A program made the position numbers and the translations under genes. Positions 7,807 through 16,173 of a DNA stretch of 34,087 nucleotides are shown here, in pieces. Source of the DNA: Klebsiella pneumoniae (GTDB taxonomy: Bacteria > Pseudomonadota > Gammaproteobacteria > Ga0077536); NCBI GenBank assembly GCA_945876945.1, contig CAMCQE010000029.1:1-34087 (forward strand), given 5' to 3'. Numbering within the stretch: the first letter of the stretch is position 1; each line of letters starts with the position of its first letter. The notes beneath the pieces are model-generated. The model made no database searches. It saw only the letters and a program-made list of their open reading frames with translations, and was not told where the DNA came from.

Positions 7807-9216
7807 TCAACCCACCAGCTTGCCGGGATTCATCAAACCCGCCGGATCCAGCGCATGCTTGATCCGCTGCATGAGGTCGATGGCAAGCGGACTTTCGGTC
7901 TGATGCAGGAGCTCGCGTTTGAGTTTGCCCACGCCGTGTTCGGCGCTGAAACTGCCGGCAAGCGCACTCGCCGCGCCGTGCACCAGCGCAGAAATGGCGT
8001 CCGCGTGTTGCGCCTTGAACGCCTCGGCAGGGCAATCTTCTGGCGCAAGCACGTTGTAATGCAGATTGCCGTCACCGATGTGGCCGTAGACCGACAGGCG
8101 CGCCGTCGGCCAATGCGCAAAGATTCCATCGCTGGCGCGCTCGGCCAGCGTCGCCAAGGCTGAAATCGGCACCGAGACATCGTGTTTGATCGAACCGCCC
8201 AAGGCTTTTTCCGCCAGCGGAATGCCTTCGCGGAGTCGCCAGAAGGCGCGCCGCTGGGTCTCGCTCTGCGCAATGGCGACTTCGCCAATCAGCCCCGCTT
8301 CCACCGCATTCAGCAGCGCCTGCGTGAGGGCGTCGCGCAGCGTTTCGTGCGCGCTGCCGCTGACCTCCAGCAGCACGAAACCCGGCGCCCCTGCGAATGG
8401 CGGGGCGGCGTTGGAGTCTCGCGCCAGCACGAGCGCCAGCGACGCCGCAGATAAAAATTCAAAGGAAGTCACCGCGTCCCCCAGCGCTTCACGCAAACGT
8501 GACAGCAACTCGCAGGCGGCGGCGAGACCGCTCACGCCCACCCATGCCGTCTCGCGGGTTCCCGGCTGGGGAAAAAGCTTCAGCACCGCAGCGGTGATGA
8601 CGCCCAGTGTGCCCTCAGCGCCCAGAAACCACTGCTTGAGGTCGTAGCCGGTGTTGTCCTTGCGCAGCGCGCTCAGGCCGTCCCAGATCTGACCATCCGG
8701 CAAGACCACTTCCAGTCCCAGCACGAGTTCGCGGGCGGTGCCGTAGCGCAGAACCGCCAAACCGCCGGCATTGGTCGATAACACGCCGCCCAGCTGGCAG
8801 CTGCCTTCAGATCCCATACTCAGCGGAAACAAACGCCGCCCGGCCGCCGCCGCGGTCTGGAGTTCCGCGAGCGTGACGCCCGCTTCGGCCGTGAGCGTGA
8901 AGCCCTGGGCGTCCAGCGCACGGATTTGGCGGAGACGTTCCAGCGAGATCACTACCTCGCGCCCTGATTCATCCGGCGTCGCCCCGCCGCAGTAACCGGT
9001 GTTGCCGCCCTGGGGCACCATCGCAATGCGCGCTTCCGCGCAGACGCGTACGGCCAGCGCCACCTCCTCGGTCGTGCGTGGTCGCAAGACAGCGGCGGCG
9101 CGCCCGTGATAGAGGCGTCGTTCGTCAATCAGGTAGCGTTCAAGGGCGCTGTCTGCAGTGAGGACCGCGTCCTCGCCCAGACTCTCGCGCAGCCGCGCGA
9201 GCGCGCTGGCGATCAC
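7807..9216 (-). CDS. FAD-linked oxidase, D-2-hydroxyglutarate dehydrogenase-like
   Basis: 469 residues. The PCMH-type FAD domain (about 35-215) contains PQGGNTGYCGGATPDE and the flavin-binding MGSEGSCQLGGVLSTNAGG and LGAEGTLGVITAA. The C-terminal FAD-oxidase domain holds YGHIGDGNLHYNV and SAEHGVGKLKRELL, whose histidines and glutamate form the metal/substrate site in the D-2HGDH/D-lactate dehydrogenase group. The QGGNTG block and the neighbouring lhgO favour D-2-hydroxyglutarate over D-lactate or glycolate as substrate, but the sequence does not settle this. The start is GTG at 9216, whose last two bases overlap the TGA of the upstream gene (GTGA), a translational-coupling arrangement. A longer in-frame extension upstream lies inside the preceding gene and is not credible. 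Confidence 0.88.
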   Translation of the reverse strand: MIASALARLRESLGEDAVLTADSALERYLIDERRLYHGRAAAVLRPRTTEEVALAVRVCAEARIAMVPQGGNTGYCGGATPDESGREVVISLERLRQIRALDAQGFTLTAEAGVTLAELQTAAAAGRRLFPLSMGSEGSCQLGGVLSTNAGGLAVLRYGTARELVLGLEVVLPDGQIWDGLSALRKDNTGYDLKQWFLGAEGTLGVITAAVLKLFPQPGTRETAWVGVSGLAAACELLSRLREALGDAVTSFEFLSAASLALVLARDSNAAPPFAGAPGFVLLEVSGSAHETLRDALTQALLNAVEAGLIGEVAIAQSETQRRAFWRLREGIPLAEKALGGSIKHDVSVPISALATLAERASDGIFAHWPTARLSVYGHIGDGNLHYNVLAPEDCPAEAFKAQHADAISALVHGAASALAGSFSAEHGVGKLKRELLHQTESPLAIDLMQRIKHALDPAGLMNPGKLVG

Positions 9217-10160
9217 TCGCGACGGCCGCAGGCGTGGGCCGCGTAATCGTCGCAACGATTCAGGAAGTTTTCGGTGGTCTTCGGCATGGGGACGCGGGCA
9301 AAAGCCACCCATTCCACAATTTTTTTGCCTTCGCGAATGATGTCGAGCCCCTCGACGCCGCAGGCTTCATCAAGCGGATCGCCGGTGTTGAGCGGTTCGA
9401 AGTGGTAGAGCTCATCCCCGGTGGCCACGAACTCGGGCCATACATCGAAGATGGCGCGGTCGGTTTTCATGGTTTCACTTTCGAGCTTGGCCGCGCGGGT
9501 GTAGGCCACAATGCGCTCGCGGATCCCGCGGAACTGCGCCAAGGGCGCAAAGCTCGCGATGAGTTTGTCGGCGATCTGGTCAATCGCGCCCATGGTCAGC
9601 GCAATCTTGATGTAGCGGCTCTCGTAGAAGTCAGCGATGGGCATGTAAAAAGCCTTCAGCGGCTCGCCCCAGAGTTCATCCAGACCTTCCTCGCCGCTGT
9701 AATGCAGCACTTGCTTGCCGAGATCAAACGCTTCCAGAAAGCAGGATTCGCATTCGCGCAGGAGTTCGTTGTCGTAGTGGATTTCGATTCCGCGCTGACG
9801 GAGTTCGAACAGAATATTGAAGATGTCTGAACCGCGGTTGAGTAAGGCGCCGGCCAGCATGGCGGCGTTGACGCGCCGGCGTTGGGGCTCGGTTTGGCGC
9901 TCAAAGGCTTCGCGGGCGTCTTTGAGCTTGTAGCCCGGCGTATTGATGCCGGACTCGGTGTGATGAAAAACGCGCTTCGTGAGTTGGTCGATGAGTTCGC
10001 GGCGGGCGACGTCTTCGTTTTGCGGGACGTCGTAATGCCTGATCCAGTAGCCGTCGAACCAGATACAGCGCCTGCCATCGACTTCCCGGATCGTGCCATT
10101 GGGAATGGTGGTTAGCAGCGACACTGGCATTTCAGCGTTCATCTGACGTTGTCCGGACAT
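9213..10160 (-). CDS. Uncharacterised 315-residue protein coupled to the D-2HGDH-like gene
   Basis: I do not recognise the family. The protein is soluble (no signal peptide or membrane segment), mainly helical by eye and rich in charged residues. Candidate conserved blocks are WFDGYWIRHYDVP (about 34-46), VFHHTESGINTPGY, LNRGSDIFNILFELRQRGIE, LHYSGEEGLDELWGEP and DFYESRYIKIALTMGAIDQ. Scattered His/Glu pairs could bind metal, but no standard motif is visible. AGAGGTCGAGGG upstream supports the ATG at 10160. Its TGA overlaps the GTG of the D-2HGDH-like gene, so the two products are made in fixed proportion and probably act together. It is the first gene of the 2-hydroxyglutarate operon. Possible roles are an accessory or electron-transfer partner or an enzyme making the substrate; neither is shown. 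Confidence 0.8.
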   Translation of the reverse strand: MSGQRQMNAEMPVSLLTTIPNGTIREVDGRRCIWFDGYWIRHYDVPQNEDVARRELIDQLTKRVFHHTESGINTPGYKLKDAREAFERQTEPQRRRVNAAMLAGALLNRGSDIFNILFELRQRGIEIHYDNELLRECESCFLEAFDLGKQVLHYSGEEGLDELWGEPLKAFYMPIADFYESRYIKIALTMGAIDQIADKLIASFAPLAQFRGIRERIVAYTRAAKLESETMKTDRAIFDVWPEFVATGDELYHFEPLNTGDPLDEACGVEGLDIIREGKKIVEWVAFARVPMPKTTENFLNRCDDYAAHACGRRE

Positions 10161-10383
10161 ACACCCTCGACCTCTGTCGTCGACTTGGGGCGGGCGCTGC
10201 GGTGGCGGCTACCCGTCTGAACGCGGACTTTTGAGATCCGCACCGTGATTCCCGGCCGATGATACAAAGAAGCGCCAAGGCTGGCATCAAGCGGTGCGGG
10301 GGATTTTTCCGCATCGCATCATCTGGCTACAAGCCCTGTCGGTCGTGCTATAAGCGGCCACCCCGCCACACCCGAGCAGCCTG
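10161..10383. promoter_or_regulatory. Divergent promoter region, 2HG operon / thioesterase operon
   Basis: A 223-base gap between divergent operons. It contains a 9-bp hairpin with one G-T pair and a 9-base T-rich loop at 10291-10317 (GCGGTGCGG / CCGCATCGC). A plus-strand extended -10, TGCTATAAG at 10346-10354, would give about 23 bases of leader before the thioesterase ATG. A weaker minus-strand TATCAT at 10259-10264 could serve the 315-residue gene. The T-run is in the loop, not after the stem, so the hairpin is more likely regulatory than a terminator. Confidence 0.4.
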
Positions 10384-10842
10384 ATGTCCAGCACCAAGCC
10401 CACCCTCGCCGAAAGCCGCGCAGATTTCGGTTATTTCCTGTCGATTCCCCTGCGCTGGAACGATATGGACCCGTACCGGCATCTCAACAACGCACGGTAT
10501 TACGCCTTTTTTGACTCGGTCATCATGCATTACCTCACGGTCAGCGGTGGCTTTGATCTGCTCGATGGGCCGGTGGTGCCGTTCACGGTGGAAAACAGTT
10601 GCCGCTTTCATCGCGGATTTACGTTTCCGGATGTCATTGATGCCGGGCTCCGGGTCGCCCGTTTGGGCAATAGCAGCGTGCGCTATGAGATGGGGCTGTT
10701 TCGCGCCGGCGACAACGAAATTTACGCGACAGGACATTTTGTGGACGTTTTCGTGGAACGTGAAAGTCAGCAACCGCAGGCCATCCCCGACGCCGTCCGC
10801 GCGCATCTTGCCCTGTTGTTAAACCCGACGTCGGACGTCTAA
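10384..10842 (+). CDS. Hotdog-fold acyl-CoA thioesterase (4HBT/YbgC-like)
   Basis: 152 residues, a single hotdog domain. The motif RWNDMDPYRHLNNARYYAFFD (24-44) is the active-site region of 4-hydroxybenzoyl-CoA thioesterase-type enzymes: the Asp after the Arg-Trp pair, then H33, N35 and N36 at the start of the central helix. It should hydrolyse acyl-CoA to free acid and CoA, in the cytoplasm. The Shine-Dalgarno is weak (GAGCAG), and an extended -10 promoter lies 30 bases upstream. The next gene, the racemase, starts 46 bases downstream on the same strand with no terminator between, so they are probably co-transcribed. The acyl substrate is unknown; the context suggests methyl-branched or medium-chain acyl-CoA. 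Confidence 0.88.
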   Translation: MSSTKPTLAESRADFGYFLSIPLRWNDMDPYRHLNNARYYAFFDSVIMHYLTVSGGFDLLDGPVVPFTVENSCRFHRGFTFPDVIDAGLRVARLGNSSVRYEMGLFRAGDNEIYATGHFVDVFVERESQQPQAIPDAVRAHLALLLNPTSDV

Positions 10843-10888
10843 TCACTATCAGAGTCACAGCCTCACCGAGACCGAAAGGAATTACCCC

Positions 10889-12046
10889 ATGGGACCATTG
10901 CAAGGCGTAAAAATCGTTGAATTCGCGGGCATCGGCCCGGGCCCGCTGTGCGGCATGATGCTGGCCGACCTTGGCGCCGAGGTGCTGCGCATCGACCGCA
11001 AGAATCCGGTCAAACACTACGCCGGACAGAAGTGGGATTCCTACAATCCGGGCCGCTTTGGCGTGCTCAATCGTGGCAAGCAGTCGGTCACGGTGGACCT
11101 CAAGACGGCGGCCGGCATCGACACGGCGCTGCGCCTGATCGAGCGCGCTGATGCGCTGATCGATCCCTTCCGGCCGGGCGTGATGGAAAAACTCGGCCTT
11201 GGCCCAGAGGTTTGTCTGGCCCGCAATCCCAAACTGGTGTTTGGTCGCATGACCGGCTTTGGACAGGACGGGCCGTTGGCAATGGCGGCGGGACATGATC
11301 TCAACTACATCGCTCTTTCAGGCGCTCTTCACATCATCGGACGTCCCAACGAGAAACCCGTGCCGCCGATCAACTTCGTCGGCGATTACGGCGGCGGCGC
11401 CTGCATGCTGGCGATTGGCATCACCGCCGCGCTGTATGAGGCGCGGGGCTCTGGGAAGGGGCAGGTGATCGATTCCGCGATGAGCGAAGGTTCGGGCCTG
11501 TTAGCCGCGATGATGTACGGCATGCACGCGCAGGGCGCCTGGCAGCCCAAGGGCCACAACCGCATTGATGGCGGCGCGCATTTTTACGATGTCTACGAAT
11601 GCAGCGACGGCAAGTTCATCACCCTCGCCCCCGCCGAACCGCAGTTCTATGCCCTGCTGCTGGACCTGCTGGATCTCCACGACGAGGACCTCCGTCAGGA
11701 GCAGATGAACGACGCCCGCTGGCCAGAATTCAAAGCCCGCTTCGAGGCCATTTTCAAAACGCGCACGCGCGACCAGTGGTGCGAACTGCTGGAAGGCACC
11801 GACGTCTGCTTCGCGCCGATGCTGGACTTCGACGAAGCGCCCAGACACCCGCATAACACGGCCCGGAAAGCGTTTATCGAGATCGATGGCGTGATCCAGC
11901 CGGCGCCCACGCCGCGCTTTAGTCGCACCGTGAGCGAAGTGCGCGGTCGGCCGCCGGAAGCCGGCGAGAACAACCGCGAAGCCCTCAGTGCCTGGGGCTT
12001 CGCGGCGAGCGAAGTGGAAGCGCTGATCGCTGCCGGAACGGTCTAG
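10889..12046 (+). CDS. CaiB/BaiF family alpha-methylacyl-CoA racemase
   Basis: 385 residues. CaiB/BaiF fold (Family III CoA-transferases), but the sequence fits the racemase branch. GRMTGFGQDGPL is followed by H136 in GHDLNYIALSG; D166 lies in FVGDYGGGAC, and E250 in AEPQFYALL. These correspond in spacing to His126, Asp156 and Glu241 of M. tuberculosis MCR, which carry out 1,1-proton transfer. Reaction: interconversion of (2R)- and (2S)-2-methylacyl-CoA, needed to pass branched chains such as pristanoyl or steroid side-chain CoA into beta-oxidation. AAAGGA with 8 bases of spacing supports the ATG. Downstream, convergent, is an AlkK-like acyl-CoA ligase that could supply substrate. Confidence 0.92.
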   Translation: MGPLQGVKIVEFAGIGPGPLCGMMLADLGAEVLRIDRKNPVKHYAGQKWDSYNPGRFGVLNRGKQSVTVDLKTAAGIDTALRLIERADALIDPFRPGVMEKLGLGPEVCLARNPKLVFGRMTGFGQDGPLAMAAGHDLNYIALSGALHIIGRPNEKPVPPINFVGDYGGGACMLAIGITAALYEARGSGKGQVIDSAMSEGSGLLAAMMYGMHAQGAWQPKGHNRIDGGAHFYDVYECSDGKFITLAPAEPQFYALLLDLLDLHDEDLRQEQMNDARWPEFKARFEAIFKTRTRDQWCELLEGTDVCFAPMLDFDEAPRHPHNTARKAFIEIDGVIQPAPTPRFSRTVSEVRGRPPEAGENNREALSAWGFAASEVEALIAAGTV

Positions 12047-12065
12047 GCCAGAACGATTCAGGCCG

Positions 12066-12084
12066 GCGCGGCAACAGGCCGCGC
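12066..12084. terminator. Hairpin between convergent racemase and ligase genes
   Basis: Perfect 7-bp GC-rich inverted repeat GCGCGGC / GCCGCGC with an AACAG loop, in the 57-base gap between convergent stops. No T tract on either strand. Confidence 0.4.
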
Positions 12085-12103
12085 AACCCGGATCTCGCGC
12101 GCT

Positions 12104-13744
12104 TTAGCCCGCAACGTCTGGCAGCTGATAGTCCGCCAGACGTTTGCGCAGTTCGAGCTTGCTCAGCTTGCCGGTAGCGGTGTGCGGCAGTTCATCCACG
12201 AACACCACATCGTCTGGCAGCCACCACTTGGCCACGCGCTCGCCCAGCCATTGGATGATCGCTTTGCCTTCAACGCTCACGCCCGCTTTTTTGACCACCA
12301 CCAGCAGCGGCCGCTCCTGCCATCTCGGATGCGGCACGCCAATCACCGCCGCTTCCGCCACGTCGGGATGGCCCATCGCGGCGTTCTCGAGATCGATTGA
12401 ACTAATCCACTCGCCGCCCGATTTGATGACGTCCTTGGCGCGGTCGGTGATCCGCACGAAGCCGCTGGGGTCGATGCTGCAAATATCACCGGTGACGAAC
12501 CAGCCGTCGGCCTGATGCGCGTCGCCGGTGCCGTCGAGCCGGTAGTAATCACGGCAGACCCACAGGCCACGCACCTTCAGAGCGCCCACCGTCTGGCCGT
12601 CCCACGGCAACTCGCGGTTGTCGTCGTCGGTGATTTTGAGTTCGACGCCCGGCAGCGGCCGGCCCTGACTCAGCAACTGCTCGTTGCGGGCGCTGTCGGT
12701 GAGCACGGCGGCGCGCGGCGTATCGGCGTTCACCGTCCCCAGCGGGCTCATTTCCGTCATGCCCCAGGCATGCAGCACTTTTACGCCGTGGCGGTCGCGG
12801 AAGGCTTCGATCATCGACAGCGGGCAGGCCGAGCCCCCGATGATGAAACGGGCGAGTGGCGCCAACGAACGCCCGGTCTGCGCGGCGTAATCCAGCAAAG
12901 GCAGACAGACCGTCGGCACGCCGGCGGAAATGGTGACGCCTTCTTCGGTGATGAGGTCGGCGAGGATGTCGGGTGCGCTCAGCCGCGGGCCCGGGAACAC
13001 CATCTTGGCGCCCACCAGCACGCCGGCAAACGGCAGGCCCCAGGCGTTGACATGGAACATCGGCACGATGGGCAAGATGCCGTCCATGGCGGAGAGATTC
13101 GCGGCATCCGGCAAGGCCGCCGCGTAAGCCATCATCACCGCCGCGCGGTGGTTGTAGAGCACGCCTTTGGGATTCCCGGTGGTCCCCGAGGTGTAGCACA
13201 GCCCGCCCGCGGTGCCCTCCTCGAGGTCGGGCCAATCGTAAGTGTCGGCGGCGCTGGCCAGCAGGGTTTCGTAGCAATGGACGTTAGGCAAAGTGGTGGC
13301 CGGCATATGGGCCGCGTCGGTCATCACCACGTAGCCGCGCACACCGGGACAGTTCGGCGCGATGGCTTCCAGCTTGATCACAAACGAGACGTCAACGAAC
13401 AGGAATTCGTCTTCGGCGTGATTGACGATGTATTCAATCTGGGCGTCGAACAGACGCGGATTAATGGTGTGGCACACACGACCGCTGCAGGAAATCGCGT
13501 AATACAGCTCCATATGCCGATAGTCGTTCCAGCCCAGCGTGCCGATGCGGGCATCGGCACTGGCGCCGAGACTCCTGAGCACATTGGCCAGCTGCCGGGC
13601 GCGGCGGAAGCACTCCGCATAGGTGTAGCGGTGACGCGGGCTGTCGGCCGTGACCGAGACAATCTCCTGCTGCGCGTGGGAACGCTCGCCGTGCCGCATG
13701 ATCATCGTGAGCGTCAACGGCATATCCATCATCAGACCTAACAT
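12104..13744 (-). CDS. AMP-forming fatty acyl-CoA ligase, AlkK-like
   Basis: 546 residues. Activates a carboxylic acid to acyl-CoA through an acyl-adenylate. The P-loop [11 protein letters not shown] is at 184-194, [12 protein letters not shown] follows, [12 protein letters not shown] is the adenine-binding region, and GWFVTGD and [13 protein letters not shown] mark the hinge and C-domain, with catalytic K526 in [11 protein letters not shown]. The opening [21 protein letters not shown] and CHTINPRLF closely resemble the Pseudomonas AlkK medium-chain ligase. That suggests medium-chain or alkane-derived acids, but chain length cannot be read from sequence. GGAGAG lies upstream of the ATG and TAGAAT (minus strand, 13780-13775) is a good -10. 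Divergent from pyrC, convergent with the racemase. Confidence 0.92.
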   Translation of the reverse strand: MLGLMMDMPLTLTMIMRHGERSHAQQEIVSVTADSPRHRYTYAECFRRARQLANVLRSLGASADARIGTLGWNDYRHMELYYAISCSGRVCHTINPRLFDAQIEYIVNHAEDEFLFVDVSFVIKLEAIAPNCPGVRGYVVMTDAAHMPATTLPNVHCYETLLASAADTYDWPDLEEGTAGGLCYTSGTTGNPKGVLYNHRAAVMMAYAAALPDAANLSAMDGILPIVPMFHVNAWGLPFAGVLVGAKMVFPGPRLSAPDILADLITEEGVTISAGVPTVCLPLLDYAAQTGRSLAPLARFIIGGSACPLSMIEAFRDRHGVKVLHAWGMTEMSPLGTVNADTPRAAVLTDSARNEQLLSQGRPLPGVELKITDDDNRELPWDGQTVGALKVRGLWVCRDYYRLDGTGDAHQADGWFVTGDICSIDPSGFVRITDRAKDVIKSGGEWISSIDLENAAMGHPDVAEAAVIGVPHPRWQERPLLVVVKKAGVSVEGKAIIQWLGERVAKWWLPDDVVFVDELPHTATGKLSKLELRKRLADYQLPDVAG

Positions 13745-13827
13745 CGGAATGTGCTCTCCATTGGGGGTTGGCGCATTCTAGCCGGGAGCGTCTGCCGGGT
13801 CGCGCGGGGCCGTGCTAGAGTTCGGTC
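13745..13827. promoter_or_regulatory. Divergent promoter region, acyl-CoA ligase / pyrC
   Basis: 83 bases. Minus strand: TAGAAT at 13780-13775 for the ligase, leader about 24 bases. Plus strand: extended -10 TGCTAGAGT at 13813-13821, ending 6 bases before the pyrC ATG. Neither has a convincing -35. Confidence 0.45.
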
Positions 13828-14874
13828 ATGGCTATCGAAACCCTCTCGCTGCGTCGTCCCGACGACTGGCATGTTCACCTGCGCGACGACGCCATGCTCG
13901 GCGCCGTGCTGTCCGCCACCGCCCGAGATTTTGCACGGGCCATCGTCATGCCGAACCTTAAGCCGCCGATCACCACGGCCGCCGCCGGTGCGGCCTACCG
14001 TGATCGGATTTTGGCGGCGCTTCCGTCAGGCATGGACTTCACGCCCCTGATGACCTGCTATCTCACGGAAGCCGTCGATCCGGACGATCTGGCTGCCGGC
14101 CATGCCGCCGGCATTTTCACCGCCGCCAAGTTTTATCCCGCCGGCGCGACCACCAATTCCGACGCCGGCGTGTCGCAACTCAAGCGCATTTATCCGGTAC
14201 TGGAACGCATGCAGCGCATCGGCATGCCGTTGCTGATTCACGGCGAAGTGGTCGACAGCGCGATTGATATCTTCGACCGCGAAGCGGTCTTCATCGAACG
14301 CCATCTCGCGCCGCTGCGCGCCGACTTTCCGGCGCTGAAAATTGTCTTTGAGCACATCACGACCCGCGAAGGCGTGCAGTTTGTTGAGGCCGCGAGCGGG
14401 CCGATTGCGGCCACCATCACGCCGCATCACCTGATGATTAATCGCAACGCGATGTTCGAGCGCGGCATCCGCCCGCATATGTACTGCCTGCCGGTCGCCA
14501 AGCGCGAAGTGCATCGCCTGGCCTTGCGTGCGGCCGCCACCTCGGGCAAACCCCGCTTTTTTCTCGGCACCGACTCGGCGCCGCATCTGCGGCATCTCAA
14601 AGAGCACGAATGCGGCTGCGCCGGGGTGTTCAACGCGCCCACCGCGCTCGCCTGTTATGCCCAAGTGTTCGACGAAGAAGGTGCGCTGGCGCGGCTCGAA
14701 GGCTTTGCCTCGCTGTTCGGCCCCGCGTTTTACGGACTGTCGGTGAACAACGAACTTATTTCGCTGGCGCGGGTTGAGGCGCTCGACACCGAGGAAAACT
14801 GGCCCACGCCGCAGGGTCCGGTGCGCCAGTTTGAACCGCCGGGCGGCCTGCGCTGGCGGGTCGCTCGCGACTAG
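13828..14874 (+). CDS. pyrC: Dihydroorotase, class II
   Basis: 348 residues, the E. coli PyrC length. Cyclises N-carbamoyl-aspartate to dihydroorotate in pyrimidine synthesis, with a binuclear zinc centre. All ligands are visible: H15 and H17 in DDWHVHLRD, K101 in AAKFYPAGATTNS (carbamylated Lys), H138 in LIHGEV, H176 in FEHIT, and catalytic D249 in GTDSAPH. There is no Shine-Dalgarno, and an extended -10 ends 6 bases before the ATG, so the transcript probably starts at or next to the initiation codon (leaderless). bioA follows 12 bases later without its own promoter, so the two are likely co-transcribed. Confidence 0.97.
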   Translation: MAIETLSLRRPDDWHVHLRDDAMLGAVLSATARDFARAIVMPNLKPPITTAAAGAAYRDRILAALPSGMDFTPLMTCYLTEAVDPDDLAAGHAAGIFTAAKFYPAGATTNSDAGVSQLKRIYPVLERMQRIGMPLLIHGEVVDSAIDIFDREAVFIERHLAPLRADFPALKIVFEHITTREGVQFVEAASGPIAATITPHHLMINRNAMFERGIRPHMYCLPVAKREVHRLALRAAATSGKPRFFLGTDSAPHLRHLKEHECGCAGVFNAPTALACYAQVFDEEGALARLEGFASLFGPAFYGLSVNNELISLARVEALDTEENWPTPQGPVRQFEPPGGLRWRVARD

Positions 14875-14886
14875 GCGCCCGCCCGC

Positions 14887-16170
14887 ATGAATACCAGCGA
14901 GATGCTCGCGCTCGACCGCGCGCATGTGTTTCATCCCTACAGCACGTTCATCAATCCACCGCCGGTCTTTCCGGTCAAAAGCGCGCGTGGCGTGCGCCTC
15001 ACGCTGACCGACGGCCGCGAACTGATCGACGGCATGTCGTCCTGGTGGTCGGTCATTCATGGCTACAGCGAACCCAGCATCAACGCCGCCCTGCACGAGC
15101 AAATCGAGCAGCTGTCGCATGTGATGTTCGGCGGGCTCACCCACGAACCCGCGGTACGCCTCGCGCAACGGCTGGTCGAATTAACGCCGGCGGGGCTTGA
15201 ATCGGTATTTTTTGCGGACTCAGGCTCGGTCTCAGTCGAAGTGGCGATCAAGATGGCCCTGCAGTATCAGCAGGCGCGAGGCCAAGCCGGGCGGCAACGA
15301 CTGCTCACGGTGCGCGGCGGCTATCACGGCGACACCTTCGGCGCGATGGCGGTATGCGATCCGATCACCGGCATGCATTCGCTGTTTACCGGCAGCCTCA
15401 GCCAGCAGCTGTTTGCGCCGCGCCCCGGCATCCGCTTTGACGGCGCGTGGAACCCGGCCGACATCGCCGATCTGGCCGCCCTGCTGGCTGCGCACGCCTC
15501 AGAAATTGCCGCCGTGATTGTCGAACCCATCGTGCAGGGCGCGGGCGGCATGTGGTTTTATCACCCGCAGTGGCTGCGCGAATTGCGCGCGCTGTGCGAC
15601 CAGCACGGCGTGCTGTTGATTGCGGACGAAATCGCCACCGGCTTTGGCCGCAGCGGCCAGCTTTTTGCCTGCGAACACAGCGGGATTGCGCCGGATATTC
15701 TCTGCCTCGGCAAAGCCCTCACCGGCGGCTACATGACGCTGGCCGCCACGCTCAGCACCCGCGAAGTGGCGGAAACCATCTCGCGCGGCGACCCGGGCGT
15801 GTTCATGCACGGGCCCACCTTCATGGCCAATCCGCTGGCCTGCCGGGCGGCTTTGGCCAGCATCGACTTGCTGCTCGCCAACGACTGGCAAGCTCAGGTG
15901 CGCCGGATTGAATGCGGGCTACGCCAAGGTCTGGCGCCGGCCCGCGCCCTGCCGCAGGTCGCGGATGTGCGGGTCCTGGGCGCAATCGGCGTGCTCGAAC
16001 TGCACCAACCCGTCGACATGCGCACCATCCCGCAGGCCTTCGTGTCGCGCGGCGTGTGGGTACGACCTTTCGGCCGTCTGGTCTATGTGATGCCCGCCTT
16101 CGTGATGAACGACGCCGACCTCGCCACGCTGTGCGCGGCGATGGTCGAGGTGGTCAGCACTTTGCCCTGA
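14887..16170 (+). CDS. bioA: Adenosylmethionine-8-amino-7-oxononanoate aminotransferase
   Basis: 427 residues. PLP enzyme of biotin synthesis that transfers the amino group of S-adenosylmethionine to 8-amino-7-oxononanoate, giving 7,8-diaminopelargonate. Class III aminotransferase features: HPYS near residue 16, [12 protein letters not shown], the BioA-specific tryptophan pair, [11 protein letters not shown], the PLP-binding Asp in [15 protein letters not shown] and the Schiff-base lysine K276 in [10 protein letters not shown], plus [14 protein letters not shown]. Separated from pyrC by 12 bases with no Shine-Dalgarno, so translation may depend on upstream ribosomes. None of bioF, bioH, bioC or bioD is in the window, so this bioA stands apart from a biotin cluster. 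It ends 3 bases before the convergent ald stop. Confidence 0.96.
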   Translation: MNTSEMLALDRAHVFHPYSTFINPPPVFPVKSARGVRLTLTDGRELIDGMSSWWSVIHGYSEPSINAALHEQIEQLSHVMFGGLTHEPAVRLAQRLVELTPAGLESVFFADSGSVSVEVAIKMALQYQQARGQAGRQRLLTVRGGYHGDTFGAMAVCDPITGMHSLFTGSLSQQLFAPRPGIRFDGAWNPADIADLAALLAAHASEIAAVIVEPIVQGAGGMWFYHPQWLRELRALCDQHGVLLIADEIATGFGRSGQLFACEHSGIAPDILCLGKALTGGYMTLAATLSTREVAETISRGDPGVFMHGPTFMANPLACRAALASIDLLLANDWQAQVRRIECGLRQGLAPARALPQVADVRVLGAIGVLELHQPVDMRTIPQAFVSRGVWVRPFGRLVYVMPAFVMNDADLATLCAAMVEVVSTLP

Positions 16171-16173
16171 GAT

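Noticed and set aside
10291-10317. Hairpin with T-run upstream of the thioesterase gene, considered as a terminator
   Set aside because: The T-run is in the loop, not after the stem, and no gene ends near it on either strand.
12515-13741. About 400-codon open frame opposite the acyl-CoA ligase
   Set aside because: Composition is His/Arg/Gly-rich, typical of antisense of GC-rich genes, and the opposite strand has every ligase motif.
14026-15168. Long minus-strand open frame across pyrC and bioA
   Set aside because: It spans two confident plus-strand genes and their junction and shows no domain.
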